Shown: piece after piece, positions 8,295 to 16,703 of the stretch
How the letters are laid out: each line of letters begins with the position of its first letter
How positions within the stretch are numbered: position 1 is the stretch's first letter
Origin: Streptomyces omiyaensis
Lineage (GTDB): Bacteria; Actinomycetota; Actinomycetes; Streptomycetales; Streptomycetaceae
Reading direction: 5' to 3'
Length of the DNA: 64,000 nucleotides
Assembly (NCBI RefSeq): GCF_014650895.1
Contig: NZ_BMVV01000023.1
Coordinates: forward strand, 62,001-126,000
Program-made: the position numbers and the translations under genes
The notes under the pieces: model-generated
The model's input: the letters and a program-made list of their open reading frames with translations, nothing else
What the model was told of the DNA's origin: nothing
The model's database searches: none

Positions 8295-9367
8295 GACTCA
8301 CCTGGACCACCGCCACCCTCGAACTCGCCGAACCGCTCCGCATCTCCCGCTCCGTCACCGTCCGCCGCGACGCCGTCCACGTCCGCCTGGAGCACGACGG
8401 CCTCGACGGCCGGGGCGAGGCCGTCGGCAGCACCTACCTCGGACTGCCCGCCGACGCGATCGTGCGCGGCCTCGCCGACGTCCGGCCCGCGGTCGAGCGG
8501 CTGCCGGACCCCGAGACCGCCTGGGCCGAACTCGCCCCGGCCGGGCCCGTCGGCGCCGGGCTCCCCGCCGGGGTCCTCGCCGCCGTCGAGTCCGCCGTCC
8601 TCGACCTCGCCGGCCGGCGCGCGCGACTCCCCGCCCACCGCCTCCTCGGCAGCCCCCGCCCGCCCTCGGCCCGCACCGCCCGCACCCTCGGCATCGCCCC
8701 GGCGGCCCGGGCCGCCGCCGGGGCCGCACGGCTCGCCGCCGCCGGGTTCACCGTCCTGAAGGTCAAGGCCGGGTCCCCCGACCCCGCCGACGACCTCGCC
8801 CGGGTCGCCGCCGTCCGCGCCGCGGCCCCCGCCGCGGAACTCCTCCTCGACCCCAACGGCGCCTGGACCGAGCCGCAGGCGCACGCCCTGCTGCCCCGCT
8901 TCGCCGCGCTCGGCGTCACCGCCGTCGAACAGCCCGTCCCGCCCGGCCGCCCCGACAGCCTGGCCCGGGTCGCCGCCGCGTCCCCCGTCCCGGTCGTCGC
9001 CGACGAGGACGCCGTCACCCACGAGGACGTCCTCGCCCTCGCCGGCCGCGTCCACGGCGTCAACGTCAAGCTCGCCAAGTGCGGGGGAGTCCGCGCCGCG
9101 CTCCGCATCCACGCCGCCCTGCGCGGCAGCGGCACCGACCTCATGCTCGGCTGCCTCACCGCCAGTTCGCTGGGGATCGCCCCCGCCGTCCACCTCGTCG
9201 ACCGGGCCCGCTGGGTCGACCTCGACGGGCACCTCCTCCTCGCCGACGACCCCTGGACCGGCATCGGCGGCACCGACGGCACCGTCGCCCCCACCGCCCG
9301 CGCCGGACTCGGCGTCCGCCCCCGGCGGCCCCGCGCCCCCGCCGGCCGCCCGAGCCCCCGCGCATGA
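8291..9367 (+). CDS. Enolase-superfamily enzyme, L-Ala-D/L-Glu (dipeptide) epimerase type
   Basis: 358 aa. Members of this mandelate-racemase/muconate-lactonising branch epimerise amino acids or dipeptides with a two-lysine mechanism. Visible are KVKAG (KxK lysines near 156-158), the three metal ligands in LLDPNG, VEQPV and ADEDA, and the second-side lysine in NVKLAKCGG near 260, followed by MLGCLTASSLGI. It starts ATG overlapping the previous TGA and is the last gene of the overlapped set. The likely role is to set stereochemistry of an amino-acid unit in the proposed product. The basic, Pro-rich last 20 residues look non-essential. Confidence 0.85.
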   Translation: MRLTWTTATLELAEPLRISRSVTVRRDAVHVRLEHDGLDGRGEAVGSTYLGLPADAIVRGLADVRPAVERLPDPETAWAELAPAGPVGAGLPAGVLAAVESAVLDLAGRRARLPAHRLLGSPRPPSARTARTLGIAPAARAAAGAARLAAAGFTVLKVKAGSPDPADDLARVAAVRAAAPAAELLLDPNGAWTEPQAHALLPRFAALGVTAVEQPVPPGRPDSLARVAAASPVPVVADEDAVTHEDVLALAGRVHGVNVKLAKCGGVRAALRIHAALRGSGTDLMLGCLTASSLGIAPAVHLVDRARWVDLDGHLLLADDPWTGIGGTDGTVAPTARAGLGVRPRRPRAPAGRPSPRA

Positions 9368-9593
9368 TCGGCCACTCCGGACGGCCCCTCGGGACCGTGC
9401 CCCTGATCAGCGCCTTTCCTTGGGCGATACGAGCGCGACCCGTCCGCTTTCTCGTGTCATCCGACAGTACGGAGGCCGACCGGACCCGGCGCAGACTCGG
9501 TGCCACGGCCGCGCCCCGCGAGCCCGGCGGACACCCCTGTCCGCGGGACCGGCGCGCCCGCACACTTCACCCGACGACACGAGGGGGCAGCAC

Positions 9594-10337
9594 ATGACGG
9601 TGCAGCAGTACGACGGGATCGGCGAGGCGTTCGAGGGGTTCAAGGCCCTTCCGGTCATCCGCTACGGAGAGGTGCCCAGCGTCCTGGAGCTGGTCGGCGA
9701 CGTCACCGGCAGGTCGGTCCTCGACCTCGCCTGCGGCACCGGCTTCTACAGCCGCGAGCTCAAGCGGCGCGGGGCCGCCGACGTCTTCGGCGTCGACATC
9801 TCCTCCGAGATGATCGCCGCCGCCCGCTCCATCGAGGCCCGCGACCCGCTGGGCCTGCGCTACGAGGTCGGCGACGTCGCCGAACTGAAGCCGTTCGACA
9901 CGCCGTTCGACCTCGCGCTGGGCGTGCAGTGTCTCAACTACGCCGGATCCAGGGAGGAGCTGGACCGGATGTGCGCCCGCATCCACCGCAGCCTCGTGCC
10001 CGGCGGCACGTTCCACGTCTTCGCCCAGAACCCCGACTACGCCTTCGACTGCGCCTCCCTGGAGACATACGGCTTCCGCTGCGAACCGACCGGCGAGCAG
10101 AACGAGCTGGGCCCCCTGGTCCGGGTCACCGCGCTCCTCGACCCGGAGCCCATCAGCATCCTCGGCACCGCCCTGCGCCGCGAGGTCTACGAGGAGGCCC
10201 TGACGGCGGCCGGTTTCAGCGACATCGAGTGGATCCCGCTGCACGTCTCCGAGGAGGGCCTGCGCACCCACGGCGAGGAGTACTGGGCCGACCTCCTGGC
10301 CCACCCGCCGCTGGTGCTGCTGCGCTGCCGCGCCTGA
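9594..10337 (+). CDS. Class I SAM-dependent methyltransferase
   Basis: 247 aa. The SAM-binding motif I is VLDLACGTGFYSREL near residue 43, followed by the acidic end of strand 2 (GVDISSEMI) and a motif around LALGVQCLNYAG. It resembles ubiE/SmtA-like small-molecule methyltransferases. The ATG at 9594 follows GAGGGGGCA; the open frame upstream is Arg/Pro-rich and rejected. A gap of 226 bp after the epimerase means it may be transcribed separately, so membership of the metallophore-like operon is uncertain. A hairpin terminator follows it. Confidence 0.85.
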   Translation: MTVQQYDGIGEAFEGFKALPVIRYGEVPSVLELVGDVTGRSVLDLACGTGFYSRELKRRGAADVFGVDISSEMIAAARSIEARDPLGLRYEVGDVAELKPFDTPFDLALGVQCLNYAGSREELDRMCARIHRSLVPGGTFHVFAQNPDYAFDCASLETYGFRCEPTGEQNELGPLVRVTALLDPEPISILGTALRREVYEEALTAAGFSDIEWIPLHVSEEGLRTHGEEYWADLLAHPPLVLLRCRA

Positions 10338-10350
10338 CCGCGCCGAAGCC

Positions 10351-10397
10351 CCCGGGGGCCCGCGCACCGGCCCGCCGCCGGAGCGCGGGCCCCCGGG
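10351..10397. terminator. Hairpin terminator after the methyltransferase
   Basis: A perfect 15-bp stem (10351-10365 with 10383-10397) closes a 17-nt loop that can fold again (CCGG/CCGG). It starts 13 bp past the stop codon. No U-tract, as is common in Streptomyces. Confidence 0.75.
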
Positions 10398-10485
10398 CCA
10401 CCTCCGCCGGCTCTCCACCGAATGTTCCGGTCCGCTCCGGTGTGTCCCCCGCCGGGTCCGTACGGGATCGTCTAAGCCAGGGTCC

Positions 10486-11736
10486 ATGGGTACTGCGGAG
10501 GACCGGCACGGAGCGGTGAGCCGGCGCGCGTTCGCGGCCGCGCTGGCGGCCGGCACGGCGACGGCGATGCTCGGCGGCTGCTCGCCGGGCGCGCCGGGGA
10601 CGGGAGACGACGGCGTGGACGAGGACGAGGCGGTCGCCCGGGCCTACACCTTCCTCGACCGGAGGGTCGACGAGGCGGCGGGCGGCACCCGGCAGGGACT
10701 GCCGCGCAGCTACACCGGCGGCTGGATGGAGACCCACCACTCCACCGTCGCCTTCACCTACGACGTGGCGCTCACCGTCATCGCCTACTGCGCGCGCGGC
10801 GCCGACGCCGACCTGCGGAGGGCCGACGCCCTCGCCGGAACCCTGCTCGCCCTCCAGGACGGCGACCCCGCGGGCGACGGCCGGATCCGCCAGTCGTACG
10901 CCTCGGGCAGGGTCACCGCGGCGGACGGGCTGCCGGCCGTCGCCGCCGCGGACTCCTTCACCGGCGCCCAGGCCTGGACCGGCCTGGCCCTCCTCCACGC
11001 CCACCGGGCGACCGGCCGCGCCGCCCACCGGACCGGCGCGCTGCGGCTCGCCGACTGGATCCAGGACCACACCGCCTCGGCCACCGGCACACCCGGCTAC
11101 ACCGGCGGCCTGCCCGCCTCCGGCCCCGCCCTCACCTGGAAGTCCACCGAGCACAACATCGACGTCGCCGCCTTCTTCGGCCGCCTCGCGGACGTCACCG
11201 GGGACCGGGCCTGGGCCGACCGCTCGGCGGTCGCGACCGGCTTCCTCGACGCCCTGTGGGACGCGGACGGCCCCGCCTTCTGGACCGGCACCGGCACCGA
11301 CGGCGCCACCGTCAACCGCTCGCCGGTCCCCGAGGACCCGCAGAGCTGGTCCTTCCTGGCGACCGGCGACGCCCGGCACGCCGGGTCGCTGGACTGGGCC
11401 CTCGGCCACCTGGCGGCGCGGGACGGCGGGTTCGCCGGGGTGTCGGTCAGCGACGCCGACACCTCCAAGGTCTGGTTCGAGGGCACCGCCCACATGGCGG
11501 CCGCCCTCCGCCGCCGCGACGGCGACGGCGACCGCGAGGAGGCGGACCGGCTCCTCGCCACCCTCCGCGAGGCCCAGGCCCACGCCCCGAACGCCGACGG
11601 GTACGGGATCGTGGCCGCCTCCTCCGACGGGCTGCGCACCGGCGAGGGCGACACCCTCTACGCCAGCCTGCACACCGGGACGACGGCCTGGTTCGCGCTC
11701 GCCGCGCGGGGCGCCGACCCCTTCCTCCTCGACTGA
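10486..11736 (+). CDS. Exported lipoprotein, six-hairpin (alpha/alpha) glycosidase-like
   Basis: 416 aa. The N-terminus has paired arginines (SRRAF), a hydrophobic stretch and the lipobox LGGC (Cys about 36), so it should be a lipoprotein, possibly Tat-exported. The mature part is helical with repeating aromatic motifs (AFTYDVALTVIAYC, GAQAWTGLALLHAH, STEHNIDVAAFFGRLA, KVWFEGTAHMAAALR), the look of an (alpha/alpha)6 barrel such as six-hairpin glycosidases and glycan lyases. No catalytic pair could be assigned with confidence. It converges, 19 bp apart, on the GT2 operon, so a role in cleaving or tailoring that glycan is an inference. Confidence 0.7.
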   Translation: MGTAEDRHGAVSRRAFAAALAAGTATAMLGGCSPGAPGTGDDGVDEDEAVARAYTFLDRRVDEAAGGTRQGLPRSYTGGWMETHHSTVAFTYDVALTVIAYCARGADADLRRADALAGTLLALQDGDPAGDGRIRQSYASGRVTAADGLPAVAAADSFTGAQAWTGLALLHAHRATGRAAHRTGALRLADWIQDHTASATGTPGYTGGLPASGPALTWKSTEHNIDVAAFFGRLADVTGDRAWADRSAVATGFLDALWDADGPAFWTGTGTDGATVNRSPVPEDPQSWSFLATGDARHAGSLDWALGHLAARDGGFAGVSVSDADTSKVWFEGTAHMAAALRRRDGDGDREEADRLLATLREAQAHAPNADGYGIVAASSDGLRTGEGDTLYASLHTGTTAWFALAARGADPFLLD

Positions 11737-11755
11737 CCGGCCGGGGCGCGGCGGC

Positions 11756-11926
11756 TCAGGCCGCCCAGAGGGCCCGGGCCGCCAGCACGGCGGCGACGAG
11801 CAGCACCGCCAGCAGCTCCCACCACAGCAGCCGCCGGTCGTGCCGCCGGTCGTCGCCGGTCAGCTCCGCCACGTGCCGGGCGAGCTCCTCGTCCGTCTCC
11901 GGCCTCCCGGGCTCCCGCGCCGTCAT
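11756..11926 (-). CDS. Small single-pass membrane protein, last gene of glycan operon
   Basis: 56 aa, MTAREPGRPET onwards. A charged N-terminal half (ELARHVAELTGDDRRHDRR) precedes one hydrophobic helix (LLWWELLAVLLVAAVLAARALWAA) at the C-terminus. The ATG overlaps the stop of the GT2 gene (ATGA), which supports translation. It may be an accessory subunit of the synthase, as small membrane proteins are in other GT2 exopolysaccharide machines; that is inference. Confidence 0.7.
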   Translation of the reverse strand: MTAREPGRPETDEELARHVAELTGDDRRHDRRLLWWELLAVLLVAAVLAARALWAA

Positions 11927-13416
11927 CGTCCCGCCGCCACCTTCCCGGTCTTCTCGGTCTTGTCCCACGTCAGCTCCGCCCTCCGCCGCTCCTGGACCCA
12001 GGCCGCCACCAGACAGGCCGCGAGCAGCGAGCCGTACCCCACCAGGTGGAGCAGCACCGGGGCGAGGAACCGCAGCCGGGTGCCGGTGAGCAGCTTCGCG
12101 CACCACGCCAGGGGCAGGGCGAGGCCCATCCAGGCGTAGACCACGATCATCAGGGGCTGGGGCGTGCCGTCCTGCGCGAGCAGCCCGGCCCGCTCCAGCA
12201 GCGGCAGGAAGACCGAGGGGAGCGCGGTGACCACCAGGATGCAGGTGGAGACGATCCCGGGGTAGAACAGCGCCTCGCGCCAGCACCGCCGGAAGGTGCC
12301 GGGGTCCACGACCGCGGCCATCAGCAGGATGAGCAGGTAGCAGACGAGGTTGACGACCCACAGCCAGTGGAAGAGCTGCCACGAGCGGTCCGAGTCGGTG
12401 GAGTAGAGGTACAGCAGCGAGGCCGAGCAGACCGTGAGCAGCGCCGGCGTCGCCAGCAGCGAGAACCAGATCAGGCCGAAGAGGACCGAACCGAGCCGGT
12501 GCCCCTCCCGCCGCTTCCAGGGCCGGAACCACAGGTGCCGGTAGCGGTGGGTCACCTGGAGGTTCCCCCGCGCCCAGCGCAGCCGCTGCTTCCACAGGCC
12601 GGTCAGGTCGCCCGGCTCCTCGGCGAGCACCGTCGCGTACCCGTCGAAGACGACCCTGCGGCCGGCCAGCTGGGTCTCGAAGGTGGTGACGGTGTCCTCG
12701 GCCAGCGTCGAGGTGTCGATCCGGCCGCCGATCGCCTCCAGGCTCGTCCTGCTGTGCAGCTGCGCCCCGCCGGCCAGGCAGGCGACGACGCCCAGGACGT
12801 TCTGCGCGCGACGGGCGGCGGCCTGCGCGGTGATGTACTCGAAGGCGATGTAGCGGGTCAGGTAGTTGCCCTGCTTCCCGCTGCCCTCCTTGATGTACGC
12901 GGTGACGGCGCCGACCTCCGGGTCGGCGAGGTGACGGGTCATCCGCAGCAGGGCGTCCCGGTCGAAGACGACGTCGGCGTCCATGACGAGCACGGCCTCG
13001 GCCCAGTCGTCGCCGAGGACGTGGGCGAGGCCGTGGTTGAGGGTGTGCGCCTTGCCCTGCCCGCCGTCCTCCCGGCGCAGGTGCACCACCCGGCCCGGGT
13101 GGCGGGCCGTCAGCCGCCGCATCACCTCCGGCGTCCCGTCGGTGCTGGCGTCGTCGACGACCACGACCCGGATGCGGTCCCGGGGGTAGCGCATGGCGAG
13201 CAGCCCCTCCACGGAGGAGGCGAGCACCGGCGCCTCGTTCCAGGCCGGGATGAGCACGGCGGTGCGGGGCACGTGGAACGGCCGGTCCTCGTACAGGCGG
13301 CGGAAGCGCTGGACCCCGACGAGCAGGAACTGGACGATGGCGACCACCAGCGGCACCGCGCCCAGGAAGACCAGCGCGGTCGCCACGACGTGCAGGATCT
13401 GGTTCAGGGTGTGCAC
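11923..13416 (-). CDS. Processive family 2 glycosyltransferase (PgaC/cellulose-synthase-like)
   Basis: 497 aa from a GTG behind GGAGGAACG, overlapping the upstream PHP gene by 13 bp. The N-terminal membrane segment (about 6-30) is followed by a GT-A domain with VVVDDASTDGT near 90, the metal-binding VMDADV near 150, the acceptor motif LAEDTVTT near 236, and the processive signature QRLRWARG near 270. About five C-terminal membrane helices follow. This is the architecture of synthases that polymerise and translocate a beta-linked polysaccharide such as PNAG or hyaluronan. The sugar is not predictable from motifs. Confidence 0.92.
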   Translation of the reverse strand: MHTLNQILHVVATALVFLGAVPLVVAIVQFLLVGVQRFRRLYEDRPFHVPRTAVLIPAWNEAPVLASSVEGLLAMRYPRDRIRVVVVDDASTDGTPEVMRRLTARHPGRVVHLRREDGGQGKAHTLNHGLAHVLGDDWAEAVLVMDADVVFDRDALLRMTRHLADPEVGAVTAYIKEGSGKQGNYLTRYIAFEYITAQAAARRAQNVLGVVACLAGGAQLHSRTSLEAIGGRIDTSTLAEDTVTTFETQLAGRRVVFDGYATVLAEEPGDLTGLWKQRLRWARGNLQVTHRYRHLWFRPWKRREGHRLGSVLFGLIWFSLLATPALLTVCSASLLYLYSTDSDRSWQLFHWLWVVNLVCYLLILLMAAVVDPGTFRRCWREALFYPGIVSTCILVVTALPSVFLPLLERAGLLAQDGTPQPLMIVVYAWMGLALPLAWCAKLLTGTRLRFLAPVLLHLVGYGSLLAACLVAAWVQERRRAELTWDKTEKTGKVAAGR

Positions 13417-14174
13417 CGTTCCTCCGTCGTGGCCTGCGCGAGCGCGTCCGCCACCCAGGGGAAGCGGCCCACGTCCCCGGCCCGGTGGGCGTCGCTGCCC
13501 GCCCCGAGCCGGACCCCGGCGCGGTGCAGCAGCCGGGCCGTGCGGACCGACGGGCACCGCCACTTCTCGTTCAGCTCCACCGCGACGCCGCGCGCGCGGC
13601 AGGCCCGGACCAGGGGTTCGAGCAGGGCTCCGTCCACCGCCGCCTCGTCGAGCCCGGCCTTGGGCACCACGCTGAACAGGTGCGCCACGTGCGCGGTCCG
13701 GCCGGCCGGCACCCGCTCCACCGCCCGCGCGGTCGCCAGGACCAGCAGCCGCAGCGCCTCGTCCGGCGCCAGCCGCCCTTCGCCGAGCAGGGCCCGTACG
13801 GTGTCGGGGTGGGCGGGCCCGTCGGGCAGCGGGAACCGGTGGTCGGCGAGCGCGATGTGCTCGATCCCGGTCAGGTCCGCGGGCAGGTCGATCCGGCCCT
13901 CGGTGTCGAGGATCTTCGCCTCCACGCCGCAGACGAGGGCGAGCGGCGCGTCGGCGCGGGCCGCGCGGACGGCCGCGGCGTACGCGGGCAGGTAGGTGGT
14001 GTCCGCGCGGACGTGGTCGGTGACGACGAGCGTGTCGAGCCCGGCCTCGGCCCCGGCCCGGACGACGGCCTCCAGGGTGTCGTGGCCGTCGGAGAAGTCG
14101 GTGTGGGTGTGGAGGTCGGTGCGCGGCGGACCGCGCCGCGCCGGAGCCTCCCCGGCCGCCTCCGCGCCGGTCAC
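13404..14174 (-). CDS. PHP-domain metal-dependent phosphoesterase
   Basis: 256 aa from a GTG overlapping the ATP-grasp stop (GTGA). PHP motifs are clear: DLHTHTDFSDG near residue 21, VVTDHVR near 50, GVEAKI near 78, HIALADHRF near 100, a later His in HVAHLFS, and the terminal GSDAHRAGDVGRFP. These bind two or three metals, as in histidinol phosphatase and PolX PHP domains. The likely substrate is a small phosphate ester. The run to the left of the GTG belongs to another frame of the ATP-grasp gene. Confidence 0.88.
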   Translation of the reverse strand: MTGAEAAGEAPARRGPPRTDLHTHTDFSDGHDTLEAVVRAGAEAGLDTLVVTDHVRADTTYLPAYAAAVRAARADAPLALVCGVEAKILDTEGRIDLPADLTGIEHIALADHRFPLPDGPAHPDTVRALLGEGRLAPDEALRLLVLATARAVERVPAGRTAHVAHLFSVVPKAGLDEAAVDGALLEPLVRACRARGVAVELNEKWRCPSVRTARLLHRAGVRLGAGSDAHRAGDVGRFPWVADALAQATTEERCTP

Positions 14175-15262
14175 GCCGCCGCCTCGCGGTCCCCTTCGCC
14201 GGCCGGGCGGACGGCCTCGGTGGCGTCGCCCATGTCGCCGAGCTCGCGCGGGGAGAGGACGACGTCCTGCCAGTGGCGGACGACGGCGGTCTCGCGGTGG
14301 ACGATCCGCTCCGGGAGCGGGGCGCCGAGCAGCGCGGCCACCGCCCACTTCGGCATGTCCACCCCGGCGGCGACCGTCAGCGACATGCCGCCCGGCGGGC
14401 GGGGGTTGACCTCCAGCAGGGCGGCCTTCCCCGACCGGTCCTCCCGGACCTGGACGTTGAGGACTCCGCGCAGCCCCAGGGTGCGGACGGTGTCCTCGGC
14501 GAGCCCGGACAGCTCCGGCAGGTCGAGGATGCGGCCGGCCACGACGATGCCGGAGTCCGTCTTGTCCCGGGCGCGCGGCACCGCGGCCACCACCCGGCCG
14601 TTCCCGTCGGTGAGCACGTCGACGGAGTACTCGGTGCCGGGCAGGTACTCCTGGATCAGGTACGAGCCGTCCTGCGGGAGCCCGGCGACGTCGGCCGCCG
14701 AGCCCACGAGGATGACCCCGCGGGAGCCGGATCCGCTGCGCGGCTTGGCGATCGCGGGGAAGCCGCCCTCGGGCTCCACCGGGCCGGGGGAGCCGACGAG
14801 CCGGGTGTCCGGGAGCCGTACCGCGCCCTGGCACGCCTCGGCGAGCCGCCACTTGTCCAGACAGGTCTCCAGCGCCTCCGCGGGGGAGACCAGCACCCGG
14901 ACCCCCTCGGCGGCGAAACTCCCGGCGGCACGGGCGAGCGCGACCAGCTCGACGTCGACGGTCGGCACCAGGACGTCGACCGCGTGCCGCCGGCACAGCC
15001 GCAGCACGGCCTCGGCGTAGCCGGGGGCGTCACCGGGCGGCAGCAGCATCCGGTAGGCGCGCGGCACCAGGTACAGCCCCGCGCCGTGGGGGTCGAGGTC
15101 CGCCGCGTACCGCTCGGCCACCCCGTCGAGGGCGCGCAGGAAGCACACGCCGGACGGTCCGCCGGCACCCGTGACCAGCACCCGCGGCGGCCTGCCGAGG
15201 GGCAGGGAGAGGTCCGGCACGGGGGTGCGGGCGCGGTCAGAGGAGGACGGGGTTGCGCTCAT
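14171..15262 (-). CDS. ATP-grasp carboxylate-amine ligase
   Basis: 363 aa. An N-terminal Rossmann-like domain (PRVLVTGAGGPSGVCFLRAL, PylC/carbamoyl-phosphate-synthase-like) is followed by the ATP-grasp fold: FPAIAKPRSGSGSRGVI near 170, YLIQEYLPGTEYSVDV near 200, and ALLEVNPRPPGGMS near 285. It overlaps the PIG-L gene upstream by 26 bp and the PHP gene downstream by 4 bp. Beside an amine-exposing deacetylase and a glycan synthase, it may add an amino acid or other carboxylate to a free amino sugar; this is inference. Confidence 0.87.
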   Translation of the reverse strand: MSATPSSSDRARTPVPDLSLPLGRPPRVLVTGAGGPSGVCFLRALDGVAERYAADLDPHGAGLYLVPRAYRMLLPPGDAPGYAEAVLRLCRRHAVDVLVPTVDVELVALARAAGSFAAEGVRVLVSPAEALETCLDKWRLAEACQGAVRLPDTRLVGSPGPVEPEGGFPAIAKPRSGSGSRGVILVGSAADVAGLPQDGSYLIQEYLPGTEYSVDVLTDGNGRVVAAVPRARDKTDSGIVVAGRILDLPELSGLAEDTVRTLGLRGVLNVQVREDRSGKAALLEVNPRPPGGMSLTVAAGVDMPKWAVAALLGAPLPERIVHRETAVVRHWQDVVLSPRELGDMGDATEAVRPAGEGDREAAA

Positions 15263-16337
15263 GGACGAGCTCCAGGGGTTCGGCGTAGCGGGTCTGGGAG
15301 AAGCGGCCCCAGTAGCGGGCGGTGGAGCGCAGCAGGTCCTCGTCGAGGTACCAGCGGCTCGCCGCCTGCGAGTGGTGGGCCGCGATGGCGGCGAGCTTGG
15401 CCTCCACGTCGACCTCGCTCAGCTCGATGAACCGGTTCGGCCGGTAGGAGACGGTGGCGGACGGCGACTGGTAGCAGGCGAGCCGCGCCACCTTGCGGCA
15501 GGCCACGAGCGTCGCCCGGTGCACGGCCCGGTGGTCCTGGTGGGTGTCGCTCTCCGAGTGGACGACGACGACGTCCGGCGCGGCCTCGGCGACCGCCCGT
15601 TCGACGGCCTCCACGGTGACCCGGTCGTCCGCCATGGAGCCGTCCGGCAGGTCCTCCATGAGGAGCCGGGCGCCCAGCACCTCGGCGGCGAGGTGGGCCT
15701 CCTTCCGGCGCCGGGCGGGGTCGCCGCCGTTCCCGCCCCGGGACATGGTGAGGACGGTGACGTCCCAGCCGCTGTGCGCGCGCCGGTGGATGGTCCCGCC
15801 CAGGCCGATCTCGACGTCGTCGGGGTGGGCGCCGACCACCAGCATGCGCAGGGAGTTCTGTCCGGAGCCCTCGACGCCCAGCGGGTCCGCCCGTTCGGCG
15901 ACGGCGCGGGCGACGGCCGTGGCCAGCCCGTCGGGGTCGGAGCGCTCGACCAGGTCGGCGGCCCGGCCGCGCAGGGCGGTGACGGCCAGCCGGGCGCTCG
16001 GCGCGTCGTCGCTCACGACCACGGGGATCCCCGGGTGCTGGGCCCGCCACCGCTCCAGGAGCCCGCCGAGCGCCGCGTCGTCCGGGCCGAGCCCGGTGTG
16101 CCACACGGCCGCGTCCCAGAACCGCACGGGCGCGGGCGGGGCGCCCCCGGCCAGCAGGAAGGCCTCCGTGGAGGCGACGGGGTGGACCGAGGCCGCCCCG
16201 CGGTCGCGCAGCGCCCGGGCGATGCGCGCTGCGGTGTCCGCGTCGCCCTCGCCGAGGAGGATGTGGGTCCCGGCGAGCGGGAGGGCGTCGGCGCCGCGGC
16301 GGCCGGCCTCCCCCATCACATCGGAGATTTCGGACAT
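15237..16337 (-). CDS. Receiver-like domain fused to a PIG-L/LmbE deacetylase
   Basis: 366 aa, first gene of the overlapped operon. Residues 20-150 look like a degenerate response-regulator receiver: THILLGEGDADTAARIARAL, RFWDAAVWHT at the phospho-acceptor strand, IPVVVSDDA, and a final helix; the usual Lys switch is not evident. Residues 165-366 are a PIG-L zinc deacetylase with VVGAHPDDVEIGLGG near 180 and DTHQDHRAVH near 277. PIG-L enzymes remove N-acetyl groups from GlcNAc-type sugars. Start MSEISDVM at 16337 was chosen by protein content; no strong ribosome site is visible, so the start is uncertain. Confidence 0.82.
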   Translation of the reverse strand: MSEISDVMGEAGRRGADALPLAGTHILLGEGDADTAARIARALRDRGAASVHPVASTEAFLLAGGAPPAPVRFWDAAVWHTGLGPDDAALGGLLERWRAQHPGIPVVVSDDAPSARLAVTALRGRAADLVERSDPDGLATAVARAVAERADPLGVEGSGQNSLRMLVVGAHPDDVEIGLGGTIHRRAHSGWDVTVLTMSRGGNGGDPARRRKEAHLAAEVLGARLLMEDLPDGSMADDRVTVEAVERAVAEAAPDVVVVHSESDTHQDHRAVHRATLVACRKVARLACYQSPSATVSYRPNRFIELSEVDVEAKLAAIAAHHSQAASRWYLDEDLLRSTARYWGRFSQTRYAEPLELVHERNPVLL

Positions 16338-16703
16338 ATCTGGCACATTACCGTGCGGTGGCGATCTCTCCACCGGGGCGGAGGACCGCTCGGGCACGGA
16401 CCTCGCCCCGGACGGCCACGGGCCCTGGTCCCGCACGCCGGGGCGGCGGCGGGACCGGGGCGCCGTCGTGGGAGCGCGACCGGATCCGCCGCGCGGCCGG
16501 GACGCATCGCGCCGCGCGGCCGGGACGTGCCGCGTCGTGCGGCTGCGACCGGGACCCACCGCGTCGTGCGGCCGGGGCCGCGCCGGGGCCGGGGGCACCG
16601 CACTGCCGCGCCGCGCGCCCGTTGCCGGGCCCGGGCCCCACGGCGCTGCCGCGTCGCGCGGCCGGGTCCCGGCCCGCGTGCGCACGCCCGGACCGGACGG
16701 GTG
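16338..16703. other. Gene-free region with short GC repeats
   Basis: 366 bp between the PIG-L and HD genes. It must hold the promoter of the five-gene glycan operon, near a locally AT-richer patch at 16320-16350. The rest is extreme-GC sequence with short direct repeats. No coding signal was accepted. Confidence 0.7.
16488..16572. repeat. Short interleaved direct repeats upstream of the glycan operon
   Basis: A 17-bp sequence GCCGCGCGGCCGGGACG occurs at 16488-16504 and 16511-16527. A 14-bp sequence CCGCGTCGTGCGGC occurs at 16530-16543 and 16559-16572. Degenerate relatives continue to about 16670. They could be decayed tandem repeats or binding sites. Confidence 0.7.

Noticed and set aside
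9364..9597. 77-codon frame starting ATG inside the epimerase stop
   Set aside because: The overlap is tempting but the peptide is low-complexity and basic with no domain, and it runs through the methyltransferase leader and start.
16488..16572. CRISPR array
   Set aside because: Repeats are short, unequal in spacing, few, and without cas genes.
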